Shown: positions 7,974 through 16,751, counted from the stretch's first letter. The stretch: DNA of 64,000 nucleotides from Brevundimonas intermedia (GCF_027922165.1 NZ_BSFD01000005.1:133215-197214); one strand, 5' to 3'. Notes: generated by a model from the letters alone, not told the origin. Made by a program: numbers and translations.

Positions 7974-8951
7974 TCAGTGGGCGGGCGAGACGGCGAACTG
8001 GCCGCCGTCGCGATAGCGCCACAGGTAGGAGGGGGCGATGGCGGCCATGCCGGTCGGCGTGGTCAGACCCAGGTCGGCCAGGGTCGCGGCGCCGGGCGAG
8101 ACGACATTGTCCTTCTCCAGCATGACGACCTGATCGCGGGTCAGGGGCGGGGTCAGTCCGACTAGGCTGACGGTCTGCAGCAGCGAACCCAGCAGCTTGG
8201 CGATGGGGAAGGGAATGGGCGCCAGCAGACGGTCGCGGTGGGTCTCGCGCTTCACCAGCTCCAGCACTTCGCGGAAGCTGTAGATGTCCGGGCCGCCCAG
8301 TTCGTAGGTGCGGCCGGCCGCGTCGCCGCGGGTCACGGCGCGGGCCACGGCCTCGGCCACGTCGGCGACATAGACCGGCTGGAACCGGGTCTTGCCGCCG
8401 CCGATCAGCGGCAGGGCGGGCGCCGAGACCGCCATGGCGGCGAACCGGTTCAGGAAGCCGTCGCTGGCGCCGAACACCAGGGACGGACGCAGGATGACGG
8501 CGTCGGGATAGACGGCGCGGATCTGGGCCTCGGCCTCGCCCTTGGTGCGGGCATAGGCGGAGCGGCTGTTCGCATCGGCGCCGATGGCCGAAATCTGGAC
8601 GACGCGGACCACGCCGGCGGCCTTGGACGCCTGGGCGATGTTCTTGGCGGCCTCGACATGGGCGCTCTTGAAACCGCGCGCGCCGCCGCCGTCGTGCAGG
8701 ACGCCGACCAGATTGACCACGGCGTTCGAGCCGCGCACGGCGGCCGCCACGTCGTCGGCCTTGGTCACGTCGCAGCGCATGAACTGGATCTGGCCCGGAT
8801 CGCCCAGGGGCTGGACCTCGATGGCCAGAACCGGGTTGCGCACCGCCACGCGGATGCGCCAGCCGAGACGGGCCAGCGCGCGCACCGCCTGCGATCCGAT
8901 GAAGCCGGAACCTCCGAAGAGGGTCACGACGCCGGGGGCGAGGTCAGCCAT
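7974..8951 (-). CDS. NAD(P)-binding epimerase-like protein (complex I NDUFA9 type)
   Basis: A 325-residue atypical short-chain dehydrogenase/reductase with the dinucleotide-binding glycine motif LFGGSGFIGSQAV near the N-terminus. It continues with VNLVGVLHDGG, SAIGADANSRSAYARTKGEAE and FGASDGFLNRFA. This pattern fits the NDUFA9/YfcH-like group, which in bacteria is often annotated as a complex I accessory-like NAD-dependent epimerase. The frame is open to 9071, but the first 40 residues are unrelated to the fold and would overlap the divergent DUF488 gene. I therefore chose the ATG at 8949-8951, directly before the Rossmann strand. The exact substrate is unknown. Confidence 0.8.
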   Translation of the reverse strand: MADLAPGVVTLFGGSGFIGSQAVRALARLGWRIRVAVRNPVLAIEVQPLGDPGQIQFMRCDVTKADDVAAAVRGSNAVVNLVGVLHDGGGARGFKSAHVEAAKNIAQASKAAGVVRVVQISAIGADANSRSAYARTKGEAEAQIRAVYPDAVILRPSLVFGASDGFLNRFAAMAVSAPALPLIGGGKTRFQPVYVADVAEAVARAVTRGDAAGRTYELGGPDIYSFREVLELVKRETHRDRLLAPIPFPIAKLLGSLLQTVSLVGLTPPLTRDQVVMLEKDNVVSPGAATLADLGLTTPTGMAAIAPSYLWRYRDGGQFAVSPAH

Positions 8952-9065
8952 GAGGAAAGCTCCAGTCGAAATCCGTGCTGCGGGATAGCCGATGGGGCGC
9001 GGCGCCGCAACGCGGCGATTGATGGTCAAGCTGGCGATCGACGCACGCGCGCCCATCTGTGGTCC

Positions 9066-9497
9066 ATGCAAGTCTTCACCATCGGTTATGAGGGCGCGAC
9101 CCAGGCGCAGGTGATCGATCGGCTGAAGGCGGCCGGGGTCGATCTGCTGGTCGATGTTCGCGCGGTCGCCGCCTCACGACGCGCCGGATTTTCAAAGACG
9201 ATTCTGGGCGAAAGTCTAAAGGCCGAGGGGATCGACTATCTCCACCTGCGCGGCCTCGGCACGCCCAAGGCGGGGCGGGATGCGGCGCGCAAGGGGCATG
9301 TCGCCGAGATGCGCGCTATTTTCGCGGACCATCTGGCAGAGCCACAGGCCCAGATGGAATATGAGCGGCTGAAGGCGCTGGCGGACGAGAAGCGCGTGGC
9401 CCTGCTGTGTTTTGAGGCCGATCACGCCGGGTGCCACCGCGCCGTGCTGGCGGAGCGGCTGTCGGACGAGGCCGGCGCGAGCGTGATCAACCTTTAG
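9066..9497 (+). CDS. DUF488 family protein
   Basis: A 143-residue protein that starts MQVFTIGYEGATQAQVIDRL and contains LLVDVRAVAASRRAGFSK and LLCFEADHAGCHRAVLAERL. These are the standard blocks of DUF488, a small cytoplasmic family of unknown biochemical function with conserved Cys/His residues near the C-terminus. The frame is open far upstream, but the ATG at 9066 begins exactly at the first conserved strand. It diverges from the NDUFA9-like gene with about 115 bp between starts, so the two share a promoter region. Confidence 0.85.
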   Translation: MQVFTIGYEGATQAQVIDRLKAAGVDLLVDVRAVAASRRAGFSKTILGESLKAEGIDYLHLRGLGTPKAGRDAARKGHVAEMRAIFADHLAEPQAQMEYERLKALADEKRVALLCFEADHAGCHRAVLAERLSDEAGASVINL

Positions 9498-9510
9498 GGT
9501 CGTCCGTATC

Positions 9511-9688
9511 TTCTTTCGTCATTCTCCGGCGAGCGTAGCGAGACCGGGGAACCCAGCGGCGCGCGTGAGCGCGAACCTGTCGCGGACTCGATCGTCAAAC
9601 ATCCTGCGGCGGAGACATCGCCTTCGGCGCCGCTGGGTTCCCCGGTCTGCGCCGCGAAGGCGCGGCTTGCCGGAGAATGACGAAAGAA
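9511..9688. repeat. palindromic intergenic element, family A copy 1
   Basis: A 178-bp element bounded by perfect 20-bp inverted ends, TTCTTTCGTCATTCTCCGGC at 9511-9530 and its complement at 9669-9688. Inside is a second perfect 22-bp inverted pair (9541-9562 and 9627-9648) containing GGGAACCCAGCGGCGC. The central part resembles, in inverted orientation, that of the copy at 14706-14878. It lies between the convergent DUF488 and M1 peptidase genes. No coding capacity is seen. Confidence 0.85.
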
Positions 9689-9710
9689 TAACGGGCCTGT
9701 ACGCCTTCGA

Positions 9711-9761
9711 GCCCGCCACCGCTTCGCGTTCCTCCTCCCCGCAACGCGGGGAGGAGGAACG
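9711..9761. repeat. half element of intergenic repeat family B with a 16-bp hairpin
   Basis: GCCCGCCACCGCTTCGCG followed by a perfect hairpin (9727-9742 and 9746-9761, three-base loop AAC). The same layout, CCCGCCACCGCTTCGCGG followed by CCTCCCCGC, forms the right half of the element at 31211-31353, so this looks like a solo half. It ends 9 bp from the stop of the M1 peptidase and may act as its terminator. Confidence 0.65.
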
Positions 9762-9769
9762 CGGATAGC

Positions 9770-11722
9770 CTAAGGCCGTCCCACCAGTTGATCGACCGAA
9801 CCGCTGGTGACCGGGTGATACAGCGGCCGCGCCTCGGCGTAGATGCGGCGGGCGATGGGGCGGCCCCAGTCGCCCTCGTTCCACAGGGTCTGGAACAGGG
9901 GCAGGACGAATTTGCGCCGTCCCTGGCTGGTCAGGAATTTCTCCGCCGTGGCGACCGAGGGCTGATAGCGGTGGGCCAGGGCGATCTGCAGCCAGGCGAA
10001 GGTCAGTTCGCTGTTGCCCTCGTTCGCCAGATTCAGGATGCGCTCCAGATCGGCCAGTTGGGCGGCGGTCAGCCAGTCGGCGCCGGCGGCCAGGCCTTCG
10101 GGACGCCAGCCCAGGAAACGCTGGCGCTGCTGGGTATTCCACTCCGCCCACGGAATGGCCGAGGCTGGTCCCTTGTCCTTGAAGAAGGCGACGGCGGCGG
10201 CATCGACCGGCGTGAAGGCGTTTGAGACCGGGGCCACGGCGTTGGACGGCAGGCCGGGCTGATAGACCCAGGCGTCCAACTGCAGTTCGGATTCCAGAGC
10301 CGTGTCGCCCTTCACCAGATGGGTGCGGATGTCGGCCAGGAACATGGCCGTCGTCATCGGCCGATAGGCGTTGCGGTCGAAATAGCCGCGCAGCCAGGCG
10401 TCGAACGTCTCGCGCCCGGCGATCCGCTCAATGGTGCGCAGGAAGGCCGAACCCTTGTCATAGGCGATGGTGTTCATGCCGTCGTCGGGGTCGCGGCCGG
10501 TCAGGTCCAGATGCAGGCGGGTGTCGGCGGCGGGCAGGGACTTCAGCTCGTCCTGCAGCCCGTCCCAGCTCAGCACCTGTTCCTGCACCGCCCGGTCATG
10601 GCCGTAGATCGACTCCATGATCCGGTTCTCGAAATAGGTGGTGAAGCCCTCGTTCAGCCAGAAGTCGTTCCAGGTGGCGTTGGTGACCAGATTGCCCGAC
10701 CAGGAGTGGGCCAGTTCGTGCGCCACCAGCGAGACCAGCGACTGATCCCCGGCGATGATGGTCGGGGTGGCGAAGGTCAGTTTGGGGTTTTCCATCCCGC
10801 CGAACGGGAAGCTGGGCGGCAGGACCAGCAGGTCGTAGCGGCCCCAGCGATAGGGGCCGTACAGTTTCTCGGCCGCGTCCACCATTTCGGCGGTCGGCTC
10901 CAGCTCCGCGGCGGCGGCGCGCAGGCGGCTCGGCTCGGTCCAGACGCCGGTGCGTTCGTCGAAAGGCGCGAAGGCGATGTCGCCGACGCCGATGGCGATC
11001 AGATAGGGCGGGATCGGATTGTCCATCCGGAAGCGCCAGGACTTCAGGCCATTTGCGGCGGCTTCGCCCTTTGGCGTCAGCTGGTCGGCGCTCATGACCA
11101 CGGTCAGGTCGGCCGGGGCGGTGATGCGGGCCGAATAGGTTTGGCGAATGCCTGGGCTGTCCTGGGTCGGAACCCAGGTGCGGGTCAGGATGGCCTGGCC
11201 CTGGCTGAACAGATAGGGCTTTTGGCCGCCCGCCGTCTGGGTCGGGCTCAGCCATTGCAGCGCCGCCGCATCGGGACGGGTCGAGTAGCGGACGGTGATC
11301 TTGCGCCGCTCATTGGCGGCGAAGGCCGGGAAATAGACGGTCAGGGGCTGGCCCTTGATGGCGTCATTGTCGCCGACGACATAGCGCAGCGGTTGCCCTG
11401 AGGCGTCGCGCACGTCCTGGATGTCCAGGTTGCGGATGTCCAGGATCACCTCATTGGCGCCGGGGACCGCCAGGATGTCCAGGGTCGCCGTGCCCGACAG
11501 GGTCTTGGCGTTGAAGTCGGCGGCCAGGTCCAGGGCCACGTCGACGACGCGGGCGATCTCGGGCCGGGCGTAGGTATGGCTGTCGACGGCTTCGGGGCCA
11601 GGGGCGGGCGCGACGGCGGGCGGGGTCATCGATGCGCTTCCGGTCGGAGTGGAACAGGCGCTGACCCCCAGGGCGGCGGCGAGGGCGAGGGCGGAGACGA
11701 GGCCGAAGGCTTTACGCTTCAT
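9770..11722 (-). CDS. M1 family metallopeptidase, leukotriene A4 hydrolase-like, lipoprotein
   Basis: A zinc aminopeptidase of 650 residues. It begins with a lipoprotein signal (MKRKAFGLVSALALAAALGV then SAC, lipid cysteine near 23), so it should be anchored on the periplasmic side of a membrane. The catalytic centre is HELAH (H335, E336, H339) with the third ligand E358 in WLNEGF, exactly 18 residues on. The exopeptidase loop is GGMEN (308-312), the form seen in leukotriene A4 hydrolase relatives rather than GAMEN. The C-terminal helical region (about 500-650) also matches that group. It likely trims peptides from their N-terminus. It is probably monocistronic. Confidence 0.92.
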   Translation of the reverse strand: MKRKAFGLVSALALAAALGVSACSTPTGSASMTPPAVAPAPGPEAVDSHTYARPEIARVVDVALDLAADFNAKTLSGTATLDILAVPGANEVILDIRNLDIQDVRDASGQPLRYVVGDNDAIKGQPLTVYFPAFAANERRKITVRYSTRPDAAALQWLSPTQTAGGQKPYLFSQGQAILTRTWVPTQDSPGIRQTYSARITAPADLTVVMSADQLTPKGEAAANGLKSWRFRMDNPIPPYLIAIGVGDIAFAPFDERTGVWTEPSRLRAAAAELEPTAEMVDAAEKLYGPYRWGRYDLLVLPPSFPFGGMENPKLTFATPTIIAGDQSLVSLVAHELAHSWSGNLVTNATWNDFWLNEGFTTYFENRIMESIYGHDRAVQEQVLSWDGLQDELKSLPAADTRLHLDLTGRDPDDGMNTIAYDKGSAFLRTIERIAGRETFDAWLRGYFDRNAYRPMTTAMFLADIRTHLVKGDTALESELQLDAWVYQPGLPSNAVAPVSNAFTPVDAAAVAFFKDKGPASAIPWAEWNTQQRQRFLGWRPEGLAAGADWLTAAQLADLERILNLANEGNSELTFAWLQIALAHRYQPSVATAEKFLTSQGRRKFVLPLFQTLWNEGDWGRPIARRIYAEARPLYHPVTSGSVDQLVGRP

Positions 11723-11808
11723 CGAGGCATTCCGGGGCTGACCTTAAGGATTGGCCGGAGAACGCGCGGAAACGGAAAAAAGATCAAGCCTCGTCGATCG
11801 TTCTCAAA

Positions 11809-13059
11809 TCAGTGCGCGGCCGGCGCCGGGGCGTGGTGGGCGCGGAACAGTCGGCCTCGTTCGGCGAACAGGACCCAGGCCAGGGCGATCAGGCCGAAGA
11901 CGGTGAAGCCAAGCACCATGGGGACCGTCGTGCCGTTGAACTGCTGCCCTACGGCGAAGCCCAGCAGCGAGCCGAAGATGGTGGAGATGAAGCCCTGGAT
12001 CGAGGCGGCGGTGCCGGCGATACGGCCCATGGTCTCCATCGCCATGGCGCCGAAATTCCCGGCGATCAGACCGAAACAGAACATGGTCAGGGTCTGAAGG
12101 ATCGCAAAGGTCCAGAGGGTCTCGTGACCGCTGAGGGCCACCACCGCGTGGATCGCCGAAATGCCGGTGAAGCCGATCAGGGCGGTGTGCGAGATCTTCC
12201 GCGACCCCAGTTTCACCACCAGCCGGGCATTGACGATGGAGGCCACGGCGATGCCGCCGGCGATCAGGGCGAAGACGGCGGGGAAGACGGCTTCGGCGTC
12301 AAAGACGTCGGCGAAGATCTGCTGCGACGAGTTGATGAAGCCGAACAGGGCGCCGGTGATGGCCGTCATGGCCAGGGTGTAGCCCATGGCGGTGCGGTCG
12401 GTCAGGGCCGTCTTGTAGGCCGAGGTCAGCCGCTTCACCTGGATCGGCAAGCGATCCTCGGGCTTCAGCGTCTCGGGCAGGCGCAGGAAGGCCCAGACGC
12501 TGAGCGCCACCCCGACCAGGCCCAGGGCTGCGAAGATCCAGCGCCACGGCCCGACCAGCATGATCAGCTGGCCGATGGACGGCGCCAGGATGGGCACGCC
12601 CAGGAAGACCAGGAAGCTGAAGGACATGACGCGGGCCATGGTGCGGCCCTCATAGCGGTCGCGCACGATGGAGACGGCCAGGACGCGGGTGCAAGCGCTG
12701 CCCAGCCCCTGGCCGATCCGGGCCAGGATCAGCATGTCGAAGGTTGGCGCGAGCGTCGCCAGCAGGCTGAACACCACATAGACGCCGACGCCGAACAGCA
12801 GGACGGACTTGCGTCCGAACCGATCCGCCAGGGGGCCGTAAATGAGCTGGGCGCCGCCGAAGCCGAGCAGATAGGCGGTCACCACCCACTGACGGCTGTT
12901 CTCATTGGCCACGCCCAGGTCTTCGCCGATGTGCGGCAGGGCCGGCAGCATGGAGTCGATGGCCAGGGCGTTCAGCGCCATCATCAGGGCGATGAGACAG
13001 ACGAACTCGACGAAGCCGAGCTCCTTCTTGGCGGGCGCTGAGGCGAGGGAAGAAGACAT
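11809..13059 (-). CDS. Bcr/CflA family multidrug MFS transporter
   Basis: A 416-residue major facilitator protein with twelve predicted helices. The loop after helix 2 reads YGPLADRFGRKSVLL, the standard MFS motif A. The first helix pair (MMALNALAIDSMLPALPHIGEDL) is diagnostic of the Bcr/CflA drug-H+ antiporter branch. It should export small toxic compounds across the inner membrane. The frame is open to 13098; I chose the ATG at 13057-13059 because MSSSLASAPAKKELGF leads directly into helix 1. It is divergent from amn, with about 130 bp between starts. Confidence 0.9.
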   Translation of the reverse strand: MSSSLASAPAKKELGFVEFVCLIALMMALNALAIDSMLPALPHIGEDLGVANENSRQWVVTAYLLGFGGAQLIYGPLADRFGRKSVLLFGVGVYVVFSLLATLAPTFDMLILARIGQGLGSACTRVLAVSIVRDRYEGRTMARVMSFSFLVFLGVPILAPSIGQLIMLVGPWRWIFAALGLVGVALSVWAFLRLPETLKPEDRLPIQVKRLTSAYKTALTDRTAMGYTLAMTAITGALFGFINSSQQIFADVFDAEAVFPAVFALIAGGIAVASIVNARLVVKLGSRKISHTALIGFTGISAIHAVVALSGHETLWTFAILQTLTMFCFGLIAGNFGAMAMETMGRIAGTAASIQGFISTIFGSLLGFAVGQQFNGTTVPMVLGFTVFGLIALAWVLFAERGRLFRAHHAPAPAAH

Positions 13060-13187
13060 TCGGGCCAGATGCGCCGTCAGGCCCCGATCCGCAACCATGC
13101 GCCTGTCATAAATTGCTGCAACGCAGCGAAATCGAGGTTGACCGCCGGGCGCCTCGCCAAAGCCAAGAAGCTTCGCTAGAGGAAGTC

Positions 13188-14633
13188 ATGACAGAACAGA
13201 TGACAGCACAGGCGGCGCTGGACCGCCTCGAAACCCTCTACACCCAATCCGTGACCAACCTGCGCGACGCCGTGCGGGATTTCGTCAACACCGGCGCGCG
13301 GCCCGACCCGCTGAAACGCGCCGAAGGGGTGTTCGCCTATCCCGAACTTCGCATCCGTTGGGACGGGGATCGCCCCCAGGACCTGGAGCCGCGCGCCTAT
13401 GCCCGGCTGTCGAAACAGGGGACTTACGCCACCACCGTCACCCGGCCGGACCTGTTCCGCCCCTATCTGACCGAACAGCTGGGCCTGCTGGAGCAGGAAT
13501 ATAATGCGACCTTCGAGGTCGGGATCTCGCGCCAGGAAATCCCCTTTCCCTATGTGACCGACGGACTGGAGGTGGCGCTGGACCGGTCGATGACGGCGGC
13601 CCTGGCGCGCTGGTTCCCGACCACGGACCTGGCCCATATCGGCGACGAGATCGCCGACGGCCTGTTCGACATGGGCGGCGACTTCCCCCTGTCGCATTTC
13701 GATGGCTTGCGGACCGACTTCTCGCTGGCGCGGCTGCGTCACTACACCGGCACGCCGGTGGACGACGTCCAGTCCTATGTCCTGTTCACCAACTATAATC
13801 GCTACGTCGACGAGTTCGTGCGCTGGGCCATCGAACAGCTTCAGACGCCGGGCACGCCCTATGAGACCCTGTCCTGCGCGGGCGGCGTCGTCATCACGCG
13901 CGAGACGGCCAACCCCGAGGCGGCGATCAGCGACACGGCCTGGAAGAAGCACCAGATGCCGGCCTATCACCTGACCGCGCCGGGTCATAAGGGCGTGACC
14001 CTGGTCAATATCGGGGTCGGTCCGTCCAACGCCAAGACGATCACCGACCACCTCGCCGTCACCCGTCCGCATGTCTGGCTGATGATCGGTCACTGCGGGG
14101 GCTTACGCGCCAGCCAGACCATCGGCGACTATGTCCTGGCCCACGCCTATCTGCGCGATGACCATGTGCTGGACGCGGTCCTTCCGCCGGACATCCCCAT
14201 CCCGTCCATCGCCGAGGTGCAGCGCGCCCTGTATGACGCCACCAAGTCGGTCAGCGGCATGCCGGGCGACGAGGTCAAGCTGCGCCTGCGCACCGGCACG
14301 GTCGTCACCACCGACGACCGGAACTGGGAGCTGCGCTATTCCAAGTCGGCCCTGCGCTTCAACCAGAGCCGCGCCGTCGCCATCGACATGGAAAGCGCCA
14401 CCATCGCCGCCCAGGGCTATCGGTTCCGCGTCCCCTACGGCACCCTGTTGTGCGTCTCGGACAAGCCCCTGCACGGCGAGATCAAACTGCCGGGCCAGGC
14501 CAACCGATTCTACGAAGGCTCGATCTCGGAGCATTTGCAGATCGGCATCCAGGCGGTGGACCTGATGCGGAACGAGGGCTCGCGCCTGCACTCCCGCAAA
14601 CTGCGCGCCTTCGACGAGCCGCCGTTCAGGTGA
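13188..14633 (+). CDS. amn: AMP nucleosidase
   Basis: Hydrolyses AMP to adenine and ribose 5-phosphate in purine salvage. The 481-residue protein has the N-terminal AMP nucleosidase domain and a C-terminal nucleoside phosphorylase-like fold. The C-terminal fold shows GHCGGLRASQTIGDYVLAHA, AIDMESATIAAQGYRFRVP and CVSDKPLHGEIKLPG, with Asp425 as the expected catalytic acid. The open frame begins at 13113, but the ATG at 13188 has an AGAGGAAG ribosome site and starts at MTEQMTAQAALDRLE. It is followed by a 400-bp gap that carries a palindromic repeat. Confidence 0.95.
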   Translation: MTEQMTAQAALDRLETLYTQSVTNLRDAVRDFVNTGARPDPLKRAEGVFAYPELRIRWDGDRPQDLEPRAYARLSKQGTYATTVTRPDLFRPYLTEQLGLLEQEYNATFEVGISRQEIPFPYVTDGLEVALDRSMTAALARWFPTTDLAHIGDEIADGLFDMGGDFPLSHFDGLRTDFSLARLRHYTGTPVDDVQSYVLFTNYNRYVDEFVRWAIEQLQTPGTPYETLSCAGGVVITRETANPEAAISDTAWKKHQMPAYHLTAPGHKGVTLVNIGVGPSNAKTITDHLAVTRPHVWLMIGHCGGLRASQTIGDYVLAHAYLRDDHVLDAVLPPDIPIPSIAEVQRALYDATKSVSGMPGDEVKLRLRTGTVVTTDDRNWELRYSKSALRFNQSRAVAIDMESATIAAQGYRFRVPYGTLLCVSDKPLHGEIKLPGQANRFYEGSISEHLQIGIQAVDLMRNEGSRLHSRKLRAFDEPPFR

Positions 14634-14705
14634 TCGCCGCACGTCTCCTTGGCCTTGAGGGTCGTCGGGGATCTGGGGCGAGGAGCCGACGGCGATTCCG
14701 CTCTT

Positions 14706-14878
14706 CTTTCGTCATTCCGGGCGCAGCGTAGCGTAGACCCGGAACCCAGCGGCGCCGAAGGCGAAATCCATCCGCAGCACATTGTTTGTAGATCGCGTCC
14801 GCGACAGTTTCGCGCTCTCGCGCGCCGCTGGGTTCCGGGTCTTCGGGCCAAGCGGCCCTTCGCCCGGAATGACGAAAG
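14706..14878. repeat. palindromic intergenic element, family A copy 2
   Basis: An element of about 173 bp with 18-bp perfect inverted ends (CTTTCGTCATTCCGGGCG at 14706-14723 and its complement at 14861-14878). A 21-bp perfect inner inverted pair lies at 14735-14755 and 14822-14842. The middle (CCGCAG..TTGTTTG..GATCG..GTCCGCGACAG) is related to the copy at 9511-9688. It fills most of the gene-free gap 14634-15036. Apart from the palindrome at 14977-14991, the rest of the gap shows nothing I can name. Confidence 0.85.
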
Positions 14879-14976
14879 AGAAGGCGTTGCGCGCACAATG
14901 ACGCTCCCCGCCTTGTGGGAAGAGGGATCGCCGCGCCGCATCCCCCAATTTGGAGTGTTTCGGTTCTGAAAAAGCA

Positions 14977-14991
14977 CTTTACAGCATAAAG
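14977..14991. promoter_or_regulatory. candidate operator/promoter palindrome before the membrane protein-regulator pair
   Basis: CTTTA-CAGCA-TAAAG is a perfect five-base inverted pair 46 bp upstream of the ATG at 15037. It lies in an AT-rich patch with possible -10-like CATAAA. The downstream operon encodes a winged-helix regulator, so autoregulation through this site is plausible. This is an inference from position and symmetry only. Confidence 0.4.
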
Positions 14992-15036
14992 CGCATTGTG
15001 CATCCTGTGATCATCGGATTTCAGGAGGAGGGCGCC

Positions 15037-15660
15037 ATGACGCGCGACACACAGACTATTCAGGATGACATCGCCTATATGCGGGCCCTGGCCCAGGAGG
15101 GACGCCACGCGCCCTTGCTGGCGGGGCCGATTCTCGTGTCCGCCGCCGTCATTTTCGGCGGGGCCAATCTGGGGCAATGGGCGCTGTTGACCGGCGTGAT
15201 CGACGCCGGCCCCTGGGCGCCGGTCTGGCTGTGGATCGGGGCCGGCCTTGTCTTCGGCGCGGCCCTGGCGGTTCTGATTGGTCGGATGAAGGGCAAGCCG
15301 GGCTTCAACTCCTCGGGCAATCGCGCCGTAGGCGCGGCCTGGACGGCGGTGGGGTACGGTATCTTCGCCACCTGGTTGGGTCTGATGGCCATGGGGCTGA
15401 AGACCGGCGACTGGTCGGCCATGATGGCCATGCCTACCGTGGTCTTCGTGGCTTATGGCTCGGCCTGGATCATCGGCGGGACGATGACGAACACGCGCTG
15501 GATGACCCTGACAGGGCTCGGGTCCTATGTCGGAGCGGTGGCTATGGGCTGGTTCGCGGGTGACATGGCCGTGTACCTGGTCTTCACGCTGGTGATCTTC
15601 GCCGTCGCCCTGGTGCCCGGCCTGATCCTGATGCGGCAGGAACCGTCGGAGATCGTCTAA
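15037..15660 (+). CDS. hypothetical six-helix membrane protein
   Basis: A 207-residue protein with a cytoplasmic N-terminus (MTRDTQTIQDDIAYMRALAQ) followed by six hydrophobic segments spanning about residues 27-195. No catalytic motif is visible and I do not recognise a named family. A strong AGGAGGAGGG ribosome site fixes the ATG at 15037, although the frame is open from 14950. Its stop overlaps the next ATG by one base (TAATG), so it is translationally coupled to the winged-helix regulator. That arrangement is common for a membrane partner and its dedicated transcription factor. Confidence 0.75.
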   Translation: MTRDTQTIQDDIAYMRALAQEGRHAPLLAGPILVSAAVIFGGANLGQWALLTGVIDAGPWAPVWLWIGAGLVFGAALAVLIGRMKGKPGFNSSGNRAVGAAWTAVGYGIFATWLGLMAMGLKTGDWSAMMAMPTVVFVAYGSAWIIGGTMTNTRWMTLTGLGSYVGAVAMGWFAGDMAVYLVFTLVIFAVALVPGLILMRQEPSEIV

Positions 15661-15962
15661 TGGCGGACGACTTCGATATCAGCCGCATCGACGAGGTGAT
15701 TCACGGGCGGATCCGGCTGGGCATCATGGCCTATCTGTCCGGGGCCGAGGCGGCGGATTTCAATACGCTGAAGGCCCGGTTGCAGACGACCGACGGCAAT
15801 CTGTCGGTCCATCTGCGAAAGCTGGAGGAGGCGGGCTTCGTCGCCGTGACAAAGAGTTTCGTCGGTCGCAAGCCCCTGACTGAAGCGTCTCTGACCGAGG
15901 AAGGTCGCGCTGCCTTCGTCGCCTATCTGGACGCCATGGCGGGGCTTCTTCCCGCGCGCTAG
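15660..15962 (+). CDS. winged-helix transcriptional regulator (small MarR/ArsR-like)
   Basis: A 100-residue DNA-binding protein that is essentially one winged helix-turn-helix domain: IHGRIRLGIMAYL, then FNTLKARLQTTDGNLSVHLR as the recognition region, then KLEEAGFVAVTKSFVGRKPLT as the wing. It belongs to the small single-domain group often annotated as HTH_34-type or MarR-like regulators. No ligand-binding domain is present, so sensing may depend on the membrane protein encoded immediately upstream with a one-base overlap. A palindrome at 14977-14991 is a candidate binding site. Confidence 0.85.
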   Translation: MADDFDISRIDEVIHGRIRLGIMAYLSGAEAADFNTLKARLQTTDGNLSVHLRKLEEAGFVAVTKSFVGRKPLTEASLTEEGRAAFVAYLDAMAGLLPAR

Positions 15963-15971
15963 AAGACGGGC

Positions 15972-16751
15972 ATGAGCGACCGTCTCCACGCCTTCGAAGC
16001 CATCGACAACTTCCGCGACTATGGCGACTACGCCTCGGCGGCCGGGCGACGCGTGCGTCCCGGCCGCCTGTTGCGTTCGGCCCATCACGCCCGCGCCAGC
16101 GACGCCGATCTGGAGCGGCTGAAGGGGTTGAACCTGGGGGTGGTGGTCGATCTGCGCCGGCCGGGCGAGCGGCGGGACCAGCCGTCGCGACGCCACGACG
16201 GTTTTGACGCCCTGGTGATCGAGGGCGGGATCGACGACGGGGCGGAGGCGCCGCACATCACCTTTCTGAAGACGGCGGACCTGACGCCGGATTCGGGCCG
16301 GCGGTTCATGACGCAGACCTATCGGTCCCTGCCGTTCGACGCCTCGCACATCGATGTCTTCGGCCGCTACTTCCAGGCATTAGGCGATCAGGACCGGCCG
16401 GTCCTGATCCATTGCGCGGCGGGCAAGGACCGGACCGGTTTCCTCGCCGCCCTGACCCATCATCTGCTGGGCGTACACCGCGACGATCTGGTCGAGGATT
16501 ATCTGCTGACCAACACCGCCGTCGATCTGGCCGGCCGCGCCCCCTCCATCGCGCGGCAGCTGCACAAGATGACCGGCCGCGTCGCCTCCGACGACGCGGT
16601 GGTGGCCTTCCTCGGCGTCGAGCCTGCCTATCTCGAAGCGGCCTTCGCCGAGGTCGAGGCGCGGCATGGCTCGCTGGACGCCTATCTGGATCAGGCTCTG
16701 GGCGTCGACGCCGCGCTGCGGGCGCGGATCGAGGCGCGGCTGTCGGCGTGA
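15972..16751 (+). CDS. tyrosine-protein phosphatase (CX5R, Y_phosphatase3 type)
   Basis: A 259-residue soluble phosphatase. The active-site loop is HCAAGKDRTG with Cys148 and Arg154, the CX5R signature. The N-terminal block NFRDYGDYASAAGRRVRPGRLLRS and VVDLRRPGERRDQPS match the bacterial tyrosine/serine phosphatase family related to IphP. It lacks a signal peptide and should act in the cytoplasm on phosphotyrosine or phosphoinositide-like substrates. The stop codon overlaps the GTG start of pabB (GTGA), so the two genes are probably co-translated. Confidence 0.88.
   Translation: MSDRLHAFEAIDNFRDYGDYASAAGRRVRPGRLLRSAHHARASDADLERLKGLNLGVVVDLRRPGERRDQPSRRHDGFDALVIEGGIDDGAEAPHITFLKTADLTPDSGRRFMTQTYRSLPFDASHIDVFGRYFQALGDQDRPVLIHCAAGKDRTGFLAALTHHLLGVHRDDLVEDYLLTNTAVDLAGRAPSIARQLHKMTGRVASDDAVVAFLGVEPAYLEAAFAEVEARHGSLDAYLDQALGVDAALRARIEARLSA

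Noticed and set aside
6064..8016. A 650-codon open frame on the plus strand opposite recQ
   Set aside because: It mirrors recQ codons, with no recognisable motif, and would cross the recQ promoter and the tandem hairpins.
16412..16747. An N-terminal extension of pabB giving a 545-residue protein
   Set aside because: The extension is out of frame with, and overlaps, the tyrosine phosphatase gene. The GTG at 16748 with GTGA overlap is the natural start.
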